Source: Thermoplasmata archaeon
Lineage (GTDB): Archaea > Thermoplasmatota > DTKX01 > JAHFTX01
Assembly: GCA_023265395.1 (NCBI GenBank)
Contig: JAHFTX010000004.1
Coordinates: forward strand, 1 to 64,000
Direction of reading: 5' to 3'
Length of the DNA: 64,000 nt
The translations under genes and the position numbers were made by a program. The notes beneath the pieces were generated by a model. The model had not been told where the DNA came from, searched no databases, and saw only the letters and a list, made by a program, of their open reading frames with translations. Shown here piece by piece: positions 34,246-42,967 of the stretch (the stretch's first letter is position 1; each line of letters opens with the position of its first letter).

Positions 34246-34265
34246 CCCCCGCGCGACGGCGGGGG
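34246..34265 (-). promoter_or_regulatory. Hairpin in the leader of the zinc-ribbon ectodomain gene
   Basis: CCCCCGC pairs with GCGGGGG across a 6-base loop (7 bp, all GC) between the predicted transcription start and the ATG at 34235. It overlaps the likely Shine-Dalgarno, so it could control translation. Confidence 0.45.
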
Positions 34266-34284
34266 TCCTCTCCTTCTCGCGCGC

Positions 34285-34295
34285 GATATTTAATG
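34285..34295 (-). promoter_or_regulatory. TATA box of the zinc-ribbon ectodomain gene
   Basis: CATTAAATATC on the minus strand, 50-60 bases before the ATG at 34235, the most AT-rich stretch in this intergenic region. Confidence 0.55.
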
Positions 34296-34347
34296 GGTCC
34301 TGGGAGGACCCTGGTCCTTCGGGAGCTCCCCACGTGCCCGGGGTCCT

Positions 34348-35217
34348 TCAGGGGGTGCCCCGAAGGGCGACGGGGACCAGTGACCCGGGGCGGTAGCCCT
34401 TCTCATCGATGGCGACCTCGGTATAGCCCAACCTCTCCAGGGGGGCGACCACGTTCCCAGCAGCGCTCAGCTGCTGGAGCAAGGCGACCTGGTCGGCGTC
34501 GACCTCGATCGAGCCCCTGGTGCCGTCGGTGCGCACGCGCACCTGGCGGAATCCCAGGCTACGCAGGTGCGCCTCGGCGCCCTCGACGCGAGCCAGCAGC
34601 TCGGCGGTGATGGTGGTCCCAAAGGGGATGCGGCTGCTCAGGCACGCGGCGGCAGGCTTGTCCCAGTTGAGCAAGCCGATCAGCTTCGCCATCGCCCGGA
34701 CCTCCTCCTTGGTGGCCTCGATCTCCGCCAACGGATGGTCGATTCCCGCCTCGGTGGCGGCGGCGATGCCTGGGCGGTACTCCTTGGTGTCGGAGAAGTT
34801 GACCCCGTCGACGATCCGCACGTATCCCTGCTCCTTGGCGACCTTCGAGAGCGCAGCAGCCAGCGCCCCCTTGCAGAAGTAGCAGCGCTTCTCGTCGTTG
34901 CGGGTGATCTCGCCGACCGCCAGCTCGTCGTGGGTGACCTCGAGCAGCTTGATGCCGATCATCTTGGCCGTCTGCCGCGCCGCCTCGAGCTCGACCTTGG
35001 GCAGCGTCGGTGAGACGGCGATGACCGCCAGCGCATCGCGGTCGAGCTCATCCTTGGCGACCTTGGCGACCAGCGAACTGTCCACGCCGCCGCTGAAGGC
35101 GACGATCGTCTTGCCATGGCCGGTGAGCTTGGCCCGCAGGATCTTGATCTTCCGCAGCGTGGGGTTGGCCATGCTATAGGCGGCTGCGCGGATCTGAGCC
35201 TCCCCAAAGCCGGTCAT
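34348..35217 (-). CDS. LarE-like ATP-dependent sulfurtransferase (PP-loop, three-cysteine type)
   Basis: 289 residues of the ExsB/LarE PP-loop ATPase family. The PP-loop is AFSGGVDSSLVAKVA (42-48). Cys112 and Cys115 lie in NDEKRCYFCKGALA and Cys192 in PAAACLSSRIPFG. LarE inserts sulfur into the nickel-pincer cofactor precursor; the form with three Cys binds a [4Fe-4S] cluster that delivers sulfur, while the one-Cys form sacrifices its own Cys. Neither larB nor larC is in the window, so the substrate here may be different. Start 35217 is used; an ATG at 35172 (MANPTLRKIKIL) is a reasonable alternative since the conserved region starts after it. Confidence 0.8.
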   Translation of the reverse strand: MTGFGEAQIRAAAYSMANPTLRKIKILRAKLTGHGKTIVAFSGGVDSSLVAKVAKDELDRDALAVIAVSPTLPKVELEAARQTAKMIGIKLLEVTHDELAVGEITRNDEKRCYFCKGALAAALSKVAKEQGYVRIVDGVNFSDTKEYRPGIAAATEAGIDHPLAEIEATKEEVRAMAKLIGLLNWDKPAAACLSSRIPFGTTITAELLARVEGAEAHLRSLGFRQVRVRTDGTRGSIEVDADQVALLQQLSAAGNVVAPLERLGYTEVAIDEKGYRPGSLVPVALRGTP

Positions 35218-35312
35218 CGGCTCCGTAGGCCATCGGCAGCGCCATCAACCTTTGGGAGTCGCGGTTGGCAAGACCGCGCTGTTGATGAGGGAGGGCGGCA
35301 CTGCCGAGCGCC

Positions 35313-37151
35313 ATGTCGCTGCCGCGACTGCACTACGACGTCTCGATCGCCCGGGCCCATGAGCACCTGGCACTCGTGCACTTCGAGGCCCACTGGCCCG
35401 ACCCTGCGCCCAAGGACGTGGTGGTGCGCTACCCCCGGTGGACCCCGGGGTCCTACCTGATGCGCGAGTACGCGCGCGACGTCCAGCAGCTGGAGGTGCG
35501 GGACGCATCAGGGGCGCTGCTGGTGCCCGAGCGCACCGCGGTCGACCGCTGGAGGGTCCCGCTGGGGGGGAGCCAGAGCCTTGCAGCTCGCTATCTGGTC
35601 TACTGCCACGAGCGGTCGGTGCGCGGGTCGCACCTGGACCTCTCGCACTTCCACTTCAATGGCGCTTCGCTCTTCGCCTGGCTCGAGGGGCTCGACACGG
35701 CCCCGGCGACGCTTGCCGTCCACCTGCCCCACACCTGGGGGATCTCCTGCGCGCTGCCGCGACTGCCTGGGCATGCGCACGACCCACCCGGGACGGTGCG
35801 CCTGGGACCTGCCGACCACCATGCGCTGCTCGACAGCCCTGCCGAGGCGGGAGCGCACCCGGTCTTCCCCTTCACGGTCGCCAACGTCCCCTACGGCATC
35901 GCCATCGCCGGCACGCATCGCGGTGACCCTTCGGTGCTGCTGGCAGACCTCCAGCGCATCGTCGAGGACTGCACCTCGCTCTTTGGTGGCCCGGTCTACG
36001 ATCGCTACCTGTTCCTGTTGACCTTGGCGGAGAAGGGCTTCGGGGGGCTGGAGCACAAGCTCAGCAGTGACAACCTGGCGCCGCGCACCAGCATGACGGA
36101 GCGGGGGCCGTACGTGCGGCTCCTCTCCCTGCTGGCCCACGAGTTCCTCCACACCTGGAACGTCAAGCGCCTGCTGCCCAAGCCGTTCCTCCACTACGAT
36201 TACGGCATCGAACAGATCACCCCCAGCCTGTGGCTGGCGGAGGGGCTGACCGACTACCTCTGCCGCCGCTGCCTGCTGCGCACCGGCCTTTCCTCCCCCA
36301 AGGAGTATGTCACCAAGCTGGGCGAGGGGATCCGCGACTACGAGCAGGGTGCGGCGCACACCATCCAGTCGCTGGCCGACTCCAGCCGCGAGACCTGGGT
36401 CAAGTTCTATCGGAGCGACGAGACCACCGCCGACAGCCGGGTCTCCTACTACCGGCAGGGGGAGCTGACCTGGGCCCTGCTGGACCTGCAGCTGCGTGCC
36501 GCCTCGGGCGGTGCGGCGACCGTCGATTCGTTCATCGGCGCGCTCTGGCACCGCTGCGGGGTCAGCGGCAGAGGGTACACCGAGCAGGACGTCATCGACC
36601 AGCTCGCGACGCTGCTCCCTACCTTCGACGCAACGGCATTCCACGCCGCCTACGTCGAGGGGACGACGCCGCTGCCCCTGCAGGAGGCGTTGGCGTCGGT
36701 GGGCTTGACGCTCCTGCGCAAGGGCAAGGAGGACGCCGATGACGACAAGGAACCGACCGCCACGGCTCAGAGCCGAAGCCACGACCCGCTGGGCGGCTGG
36801 ATGGGGGTCGTCCCAGGTGTCAGCGGCAACCGCCTGATCCTCAAGGAGGTCCGTCGTGGCGGTCCAGCCGCTGCCGCGGGACTCTCCCCCGATGACGAGC
36901 TCATCGCCCTCGATGGCGAGCGGGTCAGCGACACCGACCAGCTGACCTCGCTGCTCAAGGCCCTGGCCCCGAAGACGCCGATCAACGTCCTCTTCTCGAG
37001 GGAGGGCATCGTCTCTTCGACCACCCTGACGTTGGGCCGCCCCCCGGCCAAGAGCATCACCATCATCGCTGACCCACAAGCGACCGAGGGACAGGCCGCA
37101 CTGGGCGATGCGTGGCTCTGCGGTGGGCGCGGCCGGTTGCCCAAGGCGTAG
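35313..37151 (+). CDS. M61-family (glycyl aminopeptidase-like) metallopeptidase with PDZ domain
   Basis: 612 residues. The N-terminal beta domain is typical (VVVRYPRWTPGSYLMREYAR). The gluzincin catalytic core has HEFLH at 276-280 (LLAHEFLHTWNVKRL, zinc His276/His280 and general base Glu277), the third ligand Glu310 in LWLAEGLTDYL and the upstream GGLEH (245-248). A PDZ domain follows at ~490-585 (GGPAAAAGLSPDDELIALDG). M61 enzymes remove N-terminal Gly/Ala or act as broad aminopeptidases. No signal peptide is visible, so it is likely cytoplasmic. Divergent from the LarE-like gene. Length matches the family. Confidence 0.93.
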   Translation: MSLPRLHYDVSIARAHEHLALVHFEAHWPDPAPKDVVVRYPRWTPGSYLMREYARDVQQLEVRDASGALLVPERTAVDRWRVPLGGSQSLAARYLVYCHERSVRGSHLDLSHFHFNGASLFAWLEGLDTAPATLAVHLPHTWGISCALPRLPGHAHDPPGTVRLGPADHHALLDSPAEAGAHPVFPFTVANVPYGIAIAGTHRGDPSVLLADLQRIVEDCTSLFGGPVYDRYLFLLTLAEKGFGGLEHKLSSDNLAPRTSMTERGPYVRLLSLLAHEFLHTWNVKRLLPKPFLHYDYGIEQITPSLWLAEGLTDYLCRRCLLRTGLSSPKEYVTKLGEGIRDYEQGAAHTIQSLADSSRETWVKFYRSDETTADSRVSYYRQGELTWALLDLQLRAASGGAATVDSFIGALWHRCGVSGRGYTEQDVIDQLATLLPTFDATAFHAAYVEGTTPLPLQEALASVGLTLLRKGKEDADDDKEPTATAQSRSHDPLGGWMGVVPGVSGNRLILKEVRRGGPAAAAGLSPDDELIALDGERVSDTDQLTSLLKALAPKTPINVLFSREGIVSSTTLTLGRPPAKSITIIADPQATEGQAALGDAWLCGGRGRLPKA

Positions 37152-37157
37152 GTACCC

Positions 37158-37376
37158 TCAGTGGTGGGCCCCACCGGTCGCCTGGTACTGGTGCGCCTGC
37201 GGCTTGTGCCACGGGGTGCAGAAGGAGCAGTGGTCGCAGTGGCTCCGATGCAGCCCGACCGGGGAGACTTCGTCATGCATCGCGGAGCGGCAACGGGGGC
37301 AGTGCTCGGTGCGCATCGATTCGTAGTTATACTTGACGAAATGGCGGCCGTCGTGGATCGTGGTGCGCTCTCCCAT
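37158..37376 (-). CDS. Small zinc-binding protein, 72 aa
   Basis: The protein has two Cys/His clusters: HCPRC at ~25-29 and HCDHCSFC at ~46-53, with more His in the tail (TPWHKPQAHQYQ...GGAHH). This suggests a treble-clef or ribbon-type zinc site. GGGAGG lies 8 bases before the ATG and a TATA box (CCTTTATGG, 37430-37422) ~50 bases upstream, which support a real gene. It is convergent with the M61 gene (6 bases between stops). Family and function unknown. Confidence 0.65.
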   Translation of the reverse strand: MGERTTIHDGRHFVKYNYESMRTEHCPRCRSAMHDEVSPVGLHRSHCDHCSFCTPWHKPQAHQYQATGGAHH

Positions 37377-37515
37377 CGGGTCGGCCTCCCGGCGCGGATG
37401 GGTGCGCAGCTTGGCAAGCGTCCATAAAGGTTGCCACCAAGCCGAGCAGCTGCCTCCGCTTGGGTGCCGATAGGCACTTCAAGGGACCGGGTACTCTCCC
37501 CCCTGGGGCTCTGCG

Positions 37516-38073
37516 ATGGAATCCACTGGCGCCAAGGGACTGAAACTGGGCGATGCGTGCCCCACCTTCGAGCTGCCGGGCGTCGATCGGTCGACGCGCA
37601 ACCTGAAGAGCTACGATGCGATCCGGGTGTTGGTCATCGGCTTCACCTGCAACCACTGCCCCTACGTCCAGGCCTGGGAGGACAGGATCATGGAGCTGCA
37701 ACGCACCTTCGCCTCCCAGGGGATGCAGATCGTCTGCATCAACTCCAACGAGACCCAGAACTACCCGCAGGACAGCTTCGACCACATGGTCGAGCGCGCC
37801 CGCGAGCGGTGGTTCAACTACCACTACCTGCGCGATGAGGACCAGGCGGTGGCCAAGGCCTTCGGTGCCGAGTGCACGCCGGAGTTCTTCGTCTTCGACC
37901 AGCAGCGCAAGCTGCGCTACCGCGGGCGGCTCGACGACGACCACGAGCACCCCGACAAGGTCACCAAGCGCTACCTGCGCGATGCCATCGAGACGCTGCT
38001 GGCGGGCAAGCAGCCAACCACACCGACGACCCACGCGATGGGTTGCTCCATCAAGTGGGAGAAGGCAGCCTAG
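37516..38073 (+). CDS. Thioredoxin-fold (AhpC/TSA-like) redox protein
   Basis: 185 residues with peroxiredoxin/redoxin layout: LGDACPTFELPGVDRSTRNL, then the active-site strand-loop VIGFTCNHCPYVQAWED (CxxC) and the cis-Pro region TPEFFVFDQQRKLRYRGRLD. The CxxC in the first helix resembles ResA/TlpA-type proteins and the cytosolic AhpC-like family containing FTCNHCPYV. A third Cys occurs in the tail (AMGCSIKW). No signal peptide. Probable substrate is a peroxide or protein disulfide; not determined. Preceded by a ~75-base gap after the small zinc gene's promoter. Confidence 0.85.
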   Translation: MESTGAKGLKLGDACPTFELPGVDRSTRNLKSYDAIRVLVIGFTCNHCPYVQAWEDRIMELQRTFASQGMQIVCINSNETQNYPQDSFDHMVERARERWFNYHYLRDEDQAVAKAFGAECTPEFFVFDQQRKLRYRGRLDDDHEHPDKVTKRYLRDAIETLLAGKQPTTPTTHAMGCSIKWEKAA

Positions 38074-38458
38074 GACCGTACCGTCCGACCCTCGTCCTCT
38101 CCACTACGGGGGAATCTCCCCGAGTCCCCACACAGCGGGCCGATTCATTGCCTGCGGCCGCAAGCCCTACCATGTGACCAGACTGAAGGGCGCTGCAACG
38201 TCGGTGGGGACGATCGTCGGAAGTTTGCCCCCATGCAGGGTATGGGCAGACCTCCCGACCCTCTGCCATGGAACGAGGCGGGCTCACGCCGAGTGCATGT
38301 AAGCGGACGAGAATACGAAGGCACTCTCGTGGACTTTCCTGTTTGCGCGAATGCGCCATCGTAAGAATCGCACAATGGACCGATGAAGTGAGACATGGTT
38401 GACTCACACAGCACTGCCTCAGGAATAGGCTTAAGGGCTTTCTCAGCAGACACAGACC
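38074..38458. other. Gene-free 385-base interval, lower GC toward its right end
   Basis: No convincing ORF, RNA gene or repeat was seen on either strand; the reading frames here lack the codon bias of neighbouring genes. The right half is visibly lower in GC and carries a TATA-like GGCTTAAGG at ~38428 that probably serves the Doc/Fic gene. Confidence 0.5.
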
Positions 38459-39349
38459 GTGGCCGGGCGAACGCACCGCAGGGGGAAGAGGAACGGCGCT
38501 CCTCGGAAAGAGAAGAGGTTCGCTCGTCGCGGTCGGCCGACGGCCCTTGACAATTGGATCTTTCTTGCGAAGGCATCCTGGGGGGACGTTCTTGAGATTC
38601 TTGGAAAGGATCCAGTCTTCGGTGCTTTCGATCAAAAGCCCTACGAGATTCCTGACCCAGAGAGTGACTCCGGCGAGTGGGCACGGCTCTCAATCGCTCA
38701 TGAAAAGGCGATGATGAAGACTCGCAAGTCCATTCAGTATCTTAGCACTCCTGACGTTTTGCGAATCCATGATGAGATGATTGATGCCTATGGTGGGGAC
38801 CACGGAATCCTCGACCAGGGAAAGGTTGATTCGGCGCTCGACCGAATCATGTACTCCCGGGTCGGAGGCCAAGATGCCATGCCCTCAATCATTGAGAAGG
38901 CCGCGTTCCTGATGCACTCGATCTTGCGGTACCACCCTTTCGCGGACGGACAGAAGAGAACCGGGTTATCGTCAGCATTCGTCTTCTTGGGGCTCAATGG
39001 GTACTACCTGTGGTCGCGCTCGCCCCTCGACGAGGTCCACTTCGCCATCCATGTTGCCCGAGGAGAGTTCGAGGTCGCGGACATCGCCAAATGGCTTGCC
39101 ATGAGGATTGCACCAGGGATGATTCTCCAGGACCAAGGGATCATCGATTCTTCCCTGCGAGCAGTGGATAGGCGGCGCCAGTGTACCGTGTGTGGGAAGC
39201 GAATGAGGGTGAATCAGGAGATTATCACTTGCCCTGGGTGCCACGCCCGCTATCGCGTGTCCTTGAAGGCGGCAGTCTGGCGCCGTACCCACAGGAATCA
39301 GAGAGAGTTGTTCATCACTGAAAGCCTGCACATCCTCGGGGAGGGTTGA
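38459..39349 (+). CDS. Doc/Fic-domain protein with C-terminal zinc ribbon
   Basis: 296 residues. Residues ~94-205 match the Doc (death-on-curing) branch of Fic: YLSTPDVLRIHDEMIDAYGG, VDSALDRIM, EKAAFLMHSILRYHPFADGQ and LGLNGYYLW. The motif is HPFADGQKRTG (159-169) where the family has HPFxDGNKR: Asn165 is Gln. Fic enzymes AMPylate proteins; Doc phosphorylates EF-Tu. The N-terminal 93 residues are basic then helical and unrecognised; the C-terminus has a zinc ribbon (Cys242, Cys245, Cys258, Cys261) and a basic stretch. No Phd-like antitoxin lies beside it. Codon use is less GC-rich than neighbours, suggesting transfer. Start GTG 38459 follows a TATA-like CTTAAG by ~28 bases; a downstream start is possible. 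Confidence 0.75.
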   Translation: MAGRTHRRGKRNGAPRKEKRFARRGRPTALDNWIFLAKASWGDVLEILGKDPVFGAFDQKPYEIPDPESDSGEWARLSIAHEKAMMKTRKSIQYLSTPDVLRIHDEMIDAYGGDHGILDQGKVDSALDRIMYSRVGGQDAMPSIIEKAAFLMHSILRYHPFADGQKRTGLSSAFVFLGLNGYYLWSRSPLDEVHFAIHVARGEFEVADIAKWLAMRIAPGMILQDQGIIDSSLRAVDRRRQCTVCGKRMRVNQEIITCPGCHARYRVSLKAAVWRRTHRNQRELFITESLHILGEG

Positions 39350-39561
39350 GGCGTCCCATTGCTGGGCTGTGTCAGCGTTCCTGAGACTGACAGGGGTATC
39401 GAGATTGCCAGGGTTCCTGGTCCGCGCGATGGATCGGACAACCCATGATATGATGCCCGTGGAGCTTGTGGGCAGCCGCCAAGCACACACCAGGATCAGT
39501 GGACCACTCGCGGCTCCATCAGACATCCAACGCTGGGGGGAGCGTGCGTTTCGCTCGGGCC

Positions 39562-40362
39562 TTACCGGTTCCAATACCGTGCCTGCGGGTGCAGTGTCAC
39601 GACCGCCGCCGTCGACTGCTCGGGCAGCCACGCCGCGCCGGCGGTGAGCTCCAACCCGATGCGCGAGGTCTGCAGCAGGCGCTCGACGATCCGCTGCTCC
39701 TCCGTGCTGGGGCAGCTGGGGTAGCCCCAACTGTAGCGCTTGCCGACGGCGGTGGGCAGACGGAGCTGCGTGCGCACACGTCGGTGGGTCCACTCGGCGG
39801 CCGCCTCAGCCAGCTCGACGGCAAGGCCGTGCAGGTAGAGGTACTCGGTGTAGTCGTCGGCCGCCATCAACGCGTCGCAGGCGATGGTCGCTCCTGGGCC
39901 GACCGTGACCGCCTGCAGGGGCAGCACCTGCAATCCCGAGGGATGGTCGGTGGCGAAGTAATCGGCGACCGAGGTCCCTTCGCGGCCACGTGGGAAGGAG
40001 AGCACCGCGTCGGGGGTGCGTTGCGGCGGGGCTATCGATGATCCCTCCTGCGGGGTGGGGATGAACACCTCCAGGCTCTCGCCCCTTGGTCGACACAAGA
40101 AGTACCCGTGCACACCGCGGGGAGTGAGCACACCGCTGGTGCGGTGGGTCTGCTTGAGGCGATCGAGGATGGGCAGGTAGATCCCCTGCCGCAGCCTCTC
40201 CCACTCGGCGGCACTGGCGTTCTTGGGCTTGGCGCGCCACCAGCCTATGAGCAGGTCGTGCTGGTTGATCAGGTCCAGCAGTTCCTCCAGCGGGAGCGGG
40301 TCGATCAGGGCAGTGCCCCAGAAGGGCGGCTCAGCGCGAGGAAGGGGCGGAATGGCTGCCAC
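39562..40362 (-). CDS. Separate MetH activation-domain protein
   Basis: 266 residues homologous to the C-terminal AdoMet-binding reactivation domain of cobalamin-dependent methionine synthase: ADYFATDHPSGLQVLPLQAV, YTEYLYLHGLAVELAEAAAE, and the AdoMet-site strand GKRYSWGYPSCPSTEEQRIV followed by TSRIGLELTAGAAWLPEQST. It rescues oxidised cob(II)alamin by reductive methylation. Here it is a separate gene, as known from Thermotoga. GTG 40362 is chosen because GGAGG lies 9 bases upstream and the region before it has no similarity; the gene overlaps the end of metH by 32 bases, so they are coupled. Confidence 0.88.
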   Translation of the reverse strand: MAAIPPLPRAEPPFWGTALIDPLPLEELLDLINQHDLLIGWWRAKPKNASAAEWERLRQGIYLPILDRLKQTHRTSGVLTPRGVHGYFLCRPRGESLEVFIPTPQEGSSIAPPQRTPDAVLSFPRGREGTSVADYFATDHPSGLQVLPLQAVTVGPGATIACDALMAADDYTEYLYLHGLAVELAEAAAEWTHRRVRTQLRLPTAVGKRYSWGYPSCPSTEEQRIVERLLQTSRIGLELTAGAAWLPEQSTAAVVTLHPQARYWNR

Positions 40363-42967
40363 CGATGCCGACCTCCGCGTGAAGGGTTGCGACGTGGTCG
40401 TCATCGTCGCCGCCGCGTGAGAGGGCCACCAGCTCATCGAGGATGGCCAACCCCTCGAAGGCGTCCTTGGCATAGTGGGCTCCTCCGGCATATCCCTCAC
40501 CAATCCGCCCGACGAAGCGACGGTTGATCGCCGCACCACCGCAGATCAACGGGTAGCGCAGCCCCTGCTCCTGGAGCAGCTTGGCGATCAGGGGCATCTG
40601 CTGGGAGGTGGAGACCAGCAGGGCTGACAGGCCGATGGCATCGGCATCGAGCTCCTTGGCCTTCTCGAGGATCACCGTGGCCGGGACCTGCTTGCCCAAG
40701 TCGACGACCTCGTACCCGTTGTTGACCAGGATGGTCCGCACCAAGTTCTTCCCGATGTCATGGACGTCACCATAGACCGTGGCGAGCACCACGGTACCCT
40801 TGGTGTAGCTGGCGTTGCGCTCGAGCAGCGGCTCGAGGTGGGCGACGGCCACCTTCATCAGCTTGGCGCTCTCGAGGACGAAGGGCAGGGCGATGTTGCC
40901 TGCGCCGAACTGGTCGCCGACGGTGCGCATGGCCGAGATGAGGACATCGTTGATCAGGTCCAGCGGCGGGACGACCTGCCGGGCGTCATCGAGCAGCTGG
41001 ATGAGGGTGCGACGGGCGGTCCCCACCTCCTCCTTGCGATGGACGATGGCGTAGTGGACCGCTTCGGTGGCGGTCAGCTGGTCCTCGGCAGCGAGCTTCT
41101 CCGAGACCCGTCCCTCCTCGGCGGTGCTGTCGGCAAAGTGGCCAAGGAACGCCTCCAGGGCCTTGGGGTGGCGGGCAAAGAGCAGGTCTTCGGTGACCTG
41201 GCGCTCCTCCCGACCGATGTCCGTGATCGGCAGGATATGCTTGGCATCGACGATGGCGGCATCCAACCCGGCCTCGACCGCATGGAACAGCAGCAGCGAG
41301 TTGAGCACGCGCTTGCCGCGGTCGAGGTCGTTGCTCAGACCGAAGCTGCAGTTGCTGATCCCCAGGGAGATGTTGATCTGCGGGTAGGTGGCCTTGATCG
41401 CCCGGATCGCGTCGAGGGTCTGGACCCCGGCGTCGGCGTAGGCAGGGTCGCCCGTGACCAGGGGGAAGGTCAACGGGTCGATGATGAGGTCGTGCACCGG
41501 CACGCCATACTCCTTAGCGAGCCCCACGAGCCGGTCGGTGACCTCGCACTTGCGCGCAGCGCTCAGCGCCATCCCCGCGCTGTCGATGGTCAGACCCACG
41601 ACCAGGGCGCCATGGTCGCGGACGACCTCGAGGATGCGACGGCCCTTCTGCTCATCCTCGAGGTTGAAAGAGTTGACCACCGCGCGACCGGGGAAGCGCT
41701 CCAGTGCGGCGGCGATGACCTCTGGTTCGGTGCTGTCGATCTGCAGGGACGCGTCGACGGAGCCGCCGTCGGAGCGCCAGAGCGCGTCGACCGCGAACTG
41801 GACGCACGCGAGCTCCTCGAGGTCGTTGTGGGCGGCGGTCAGGTCGAGCAGCTGCGCACCGCTGTCGACCTGCTTCTTGGCGATCGCCCGGATCGCCGCG
41901 GCATCCCGCGCCGCGAAGGCCTCGCGGGTGCGGCCGTAGCCCAGTGCGTTGAGCCGTTCGCCGATGAGCAGGGGCGGGGGGTCCTGGCGCACGGACACCC
42001 GGCGGAAGGGGGAGCTGATGCCGGCAGCAGGACGGGTGACCGTGCGCCGCGGCTGCAGCCCGTCGACGCCGTCCCGCAACAGCCGGATGTGCTGCGGCGT
42101 CGTACCACAGCAGCCGCCGACGAAGTTGATGCCCAGCTCCTCGACGTAACGCCGCAGCGTACGCTCCATCTCCTGGGCGGTCAGGCCGTAGAAGGAGCGT
42201 CCGTCGACGTTCTCGGGGATCCCGGCGTTGGGGATGCAGCTGACCGGCAGGTCGGTGTGGCTGCTGAGGTAGCGCAGGGCATCCTCCATCTCGATCGGGC
42301 CGGTCGAGCAGTTGAGCCCGACCGCATCGACGGGGAGTCGCTCGATGAGGCTGAGCAGCGCGCTCATCTCGGTGCCCAGGAGCATGCGCCCCTGCTGGAC
42401 CGAGACCGAGATCATCACCGGCAGCCGGGCGGGCAGCTGCGCGTTGACCACTGCAAGCCCGGCGATGGCCGCCTTGACCTCAAGGAGGTCCTGCGAGGTC
42501 TCGACGAGGAAGAGGTCGACGCCCCCCTTGGCCAGCGCCCGCCCCTGGGCGGCGACGCAGTCGCGCAAGGTGGCGTAGTCGGACTGACCAAGCGAGGGGA
42601 GCAACCCCGTCGGGCCGATGCTCCCAGCGATCCAGTGGGGGCCGGGCGCGCCCACCGCAGCGATCGCAGCACGCGCCAGCTCCACGGCGGCGACGTTAAC
42701 CTCCTCGAGCCGGTCACCCAGCCCATACTCGCGGAGCTTGGGCAGGTTGCCGCCGAAGGTGTTGGTCTCGAGGACTTCGGCGCCCGCACGCAGGAAGTCC
42801 TCGTGGATCCCTTGGATCATCGATGGCTGGACGAGGTTGAGGTAGTCGTTGCACCCAAGCTTGCCGCCATAGGTCTGTTCCGTCGGGCGGTGCGCTTGAA
42901 TAGAGGTCCCCATCGCGCCATCGAACACCACGACCCGCCGACGGGCCTCGCGCAGCAGGTCGGTCAT
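40331..42967 (-). CDS. metH: Cobalamin-dependent methionine synthase, catalytic part
   Basis: Transfers methyl from methyl-tetrahydrofolate (or tetrahydropterin) via methylcobalamin to homocysteine. Of 878 residues, the first ~300 are the homocysteine-binding domain with zinc ligands Cys220 (VGLNCSTGP) and GGCCGT (284-289); ~335-600 is the pterin-binding domain (SGAQLLDLTAAHNDLEELAC, VVNSFNLEDEQKGRRI); then a four-helix cap; then the B12 domain with GDVHDIGKN (His736 as cobalt ligand), SALLVSTS and LICGGAAI. The fourth activation domain is missing and is encoded next door (39562-40362). ATG 42967 follows AGAGG by 6 bases. Canonical MetH is uncommon in archaea. Confidence 0.95.
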   Translation of the reverse strand: MTDLLREARRRVVVFDGAMGTSIQAHRPTEQTYGGKLGCNDYLNLVQPSMIQGIHEDFLRAGAEVLETNTFGGNLPKLREYGLGDRLEEVNVAAVELARAAIAAVGAPGPHWIAGSIGPTGLLPSLGQSDYATLRDCVAAQGRALAKGGVDLFLVETSQDLLEVKAAIAGLAVVNAQLPARLPVMISVSVQQGRMLLGTEMSALLSLIERLPVDAVGLNCSTGPIEMEDALRYLSSHTDLPVSCIPNAGIPENVDGRSFYGLTAQEMERTLRRYVEELGINFVGGCCGTTPQHIRLLRDGVDGLQPRRTVTRPAAGISSPFRRVSVRQDPPPLLIGERLNALGYGRTREAFAARDAAAIRAIAKKQVDSGAQLLDLTAAHNDLEELACVQFAVDALWRSDGGSVDASLQIDSTEPEVIAAALERFPGRAVVNSFNLEDEQKGRRILEVVRDHGALVVGLTIDSAGMALSAARKCEVTDRLVGLAKEYGVPVHDLIIDPLTFPLVTGDPAYADAGVQTLDAIRAIKATYPQINISLGISNCSFGLSNDLDRGKRVLNSLLLFHAVEAGLDAAIVDAKHILPITDIGREERQVTEDLLFARHPKALEAFLGHFADSTAEEGRVSEKLAAEDQLTATEAVHYAIVHRKEEVGTARRTLIQLLDDARQVVPPLDLINDVLISAMRTVGDQFGAGNIALPFVLESAKLMKVAVAHLEPLLERNASYTKGTVVLATVYGDVHDIGKNLVRTILVNNGYEVVDLGKQVPATVILEKAKELDADAIGLSALLVSTSQQMPLIAKLLQEQGLRYPLICGGAAINRRFVGRIGEGYAGGAHYAKDAFEGLAILDELVALSRGGDDDDHVATLHAEVGIGGSHSAPSSR

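Noticed and set aside
38051-38635. Minus-strand frames across the redoxin-Doc interval
   Set aside because: Overlap the Doc gene start, lack a ribosome site and domain, and show no codon bias.
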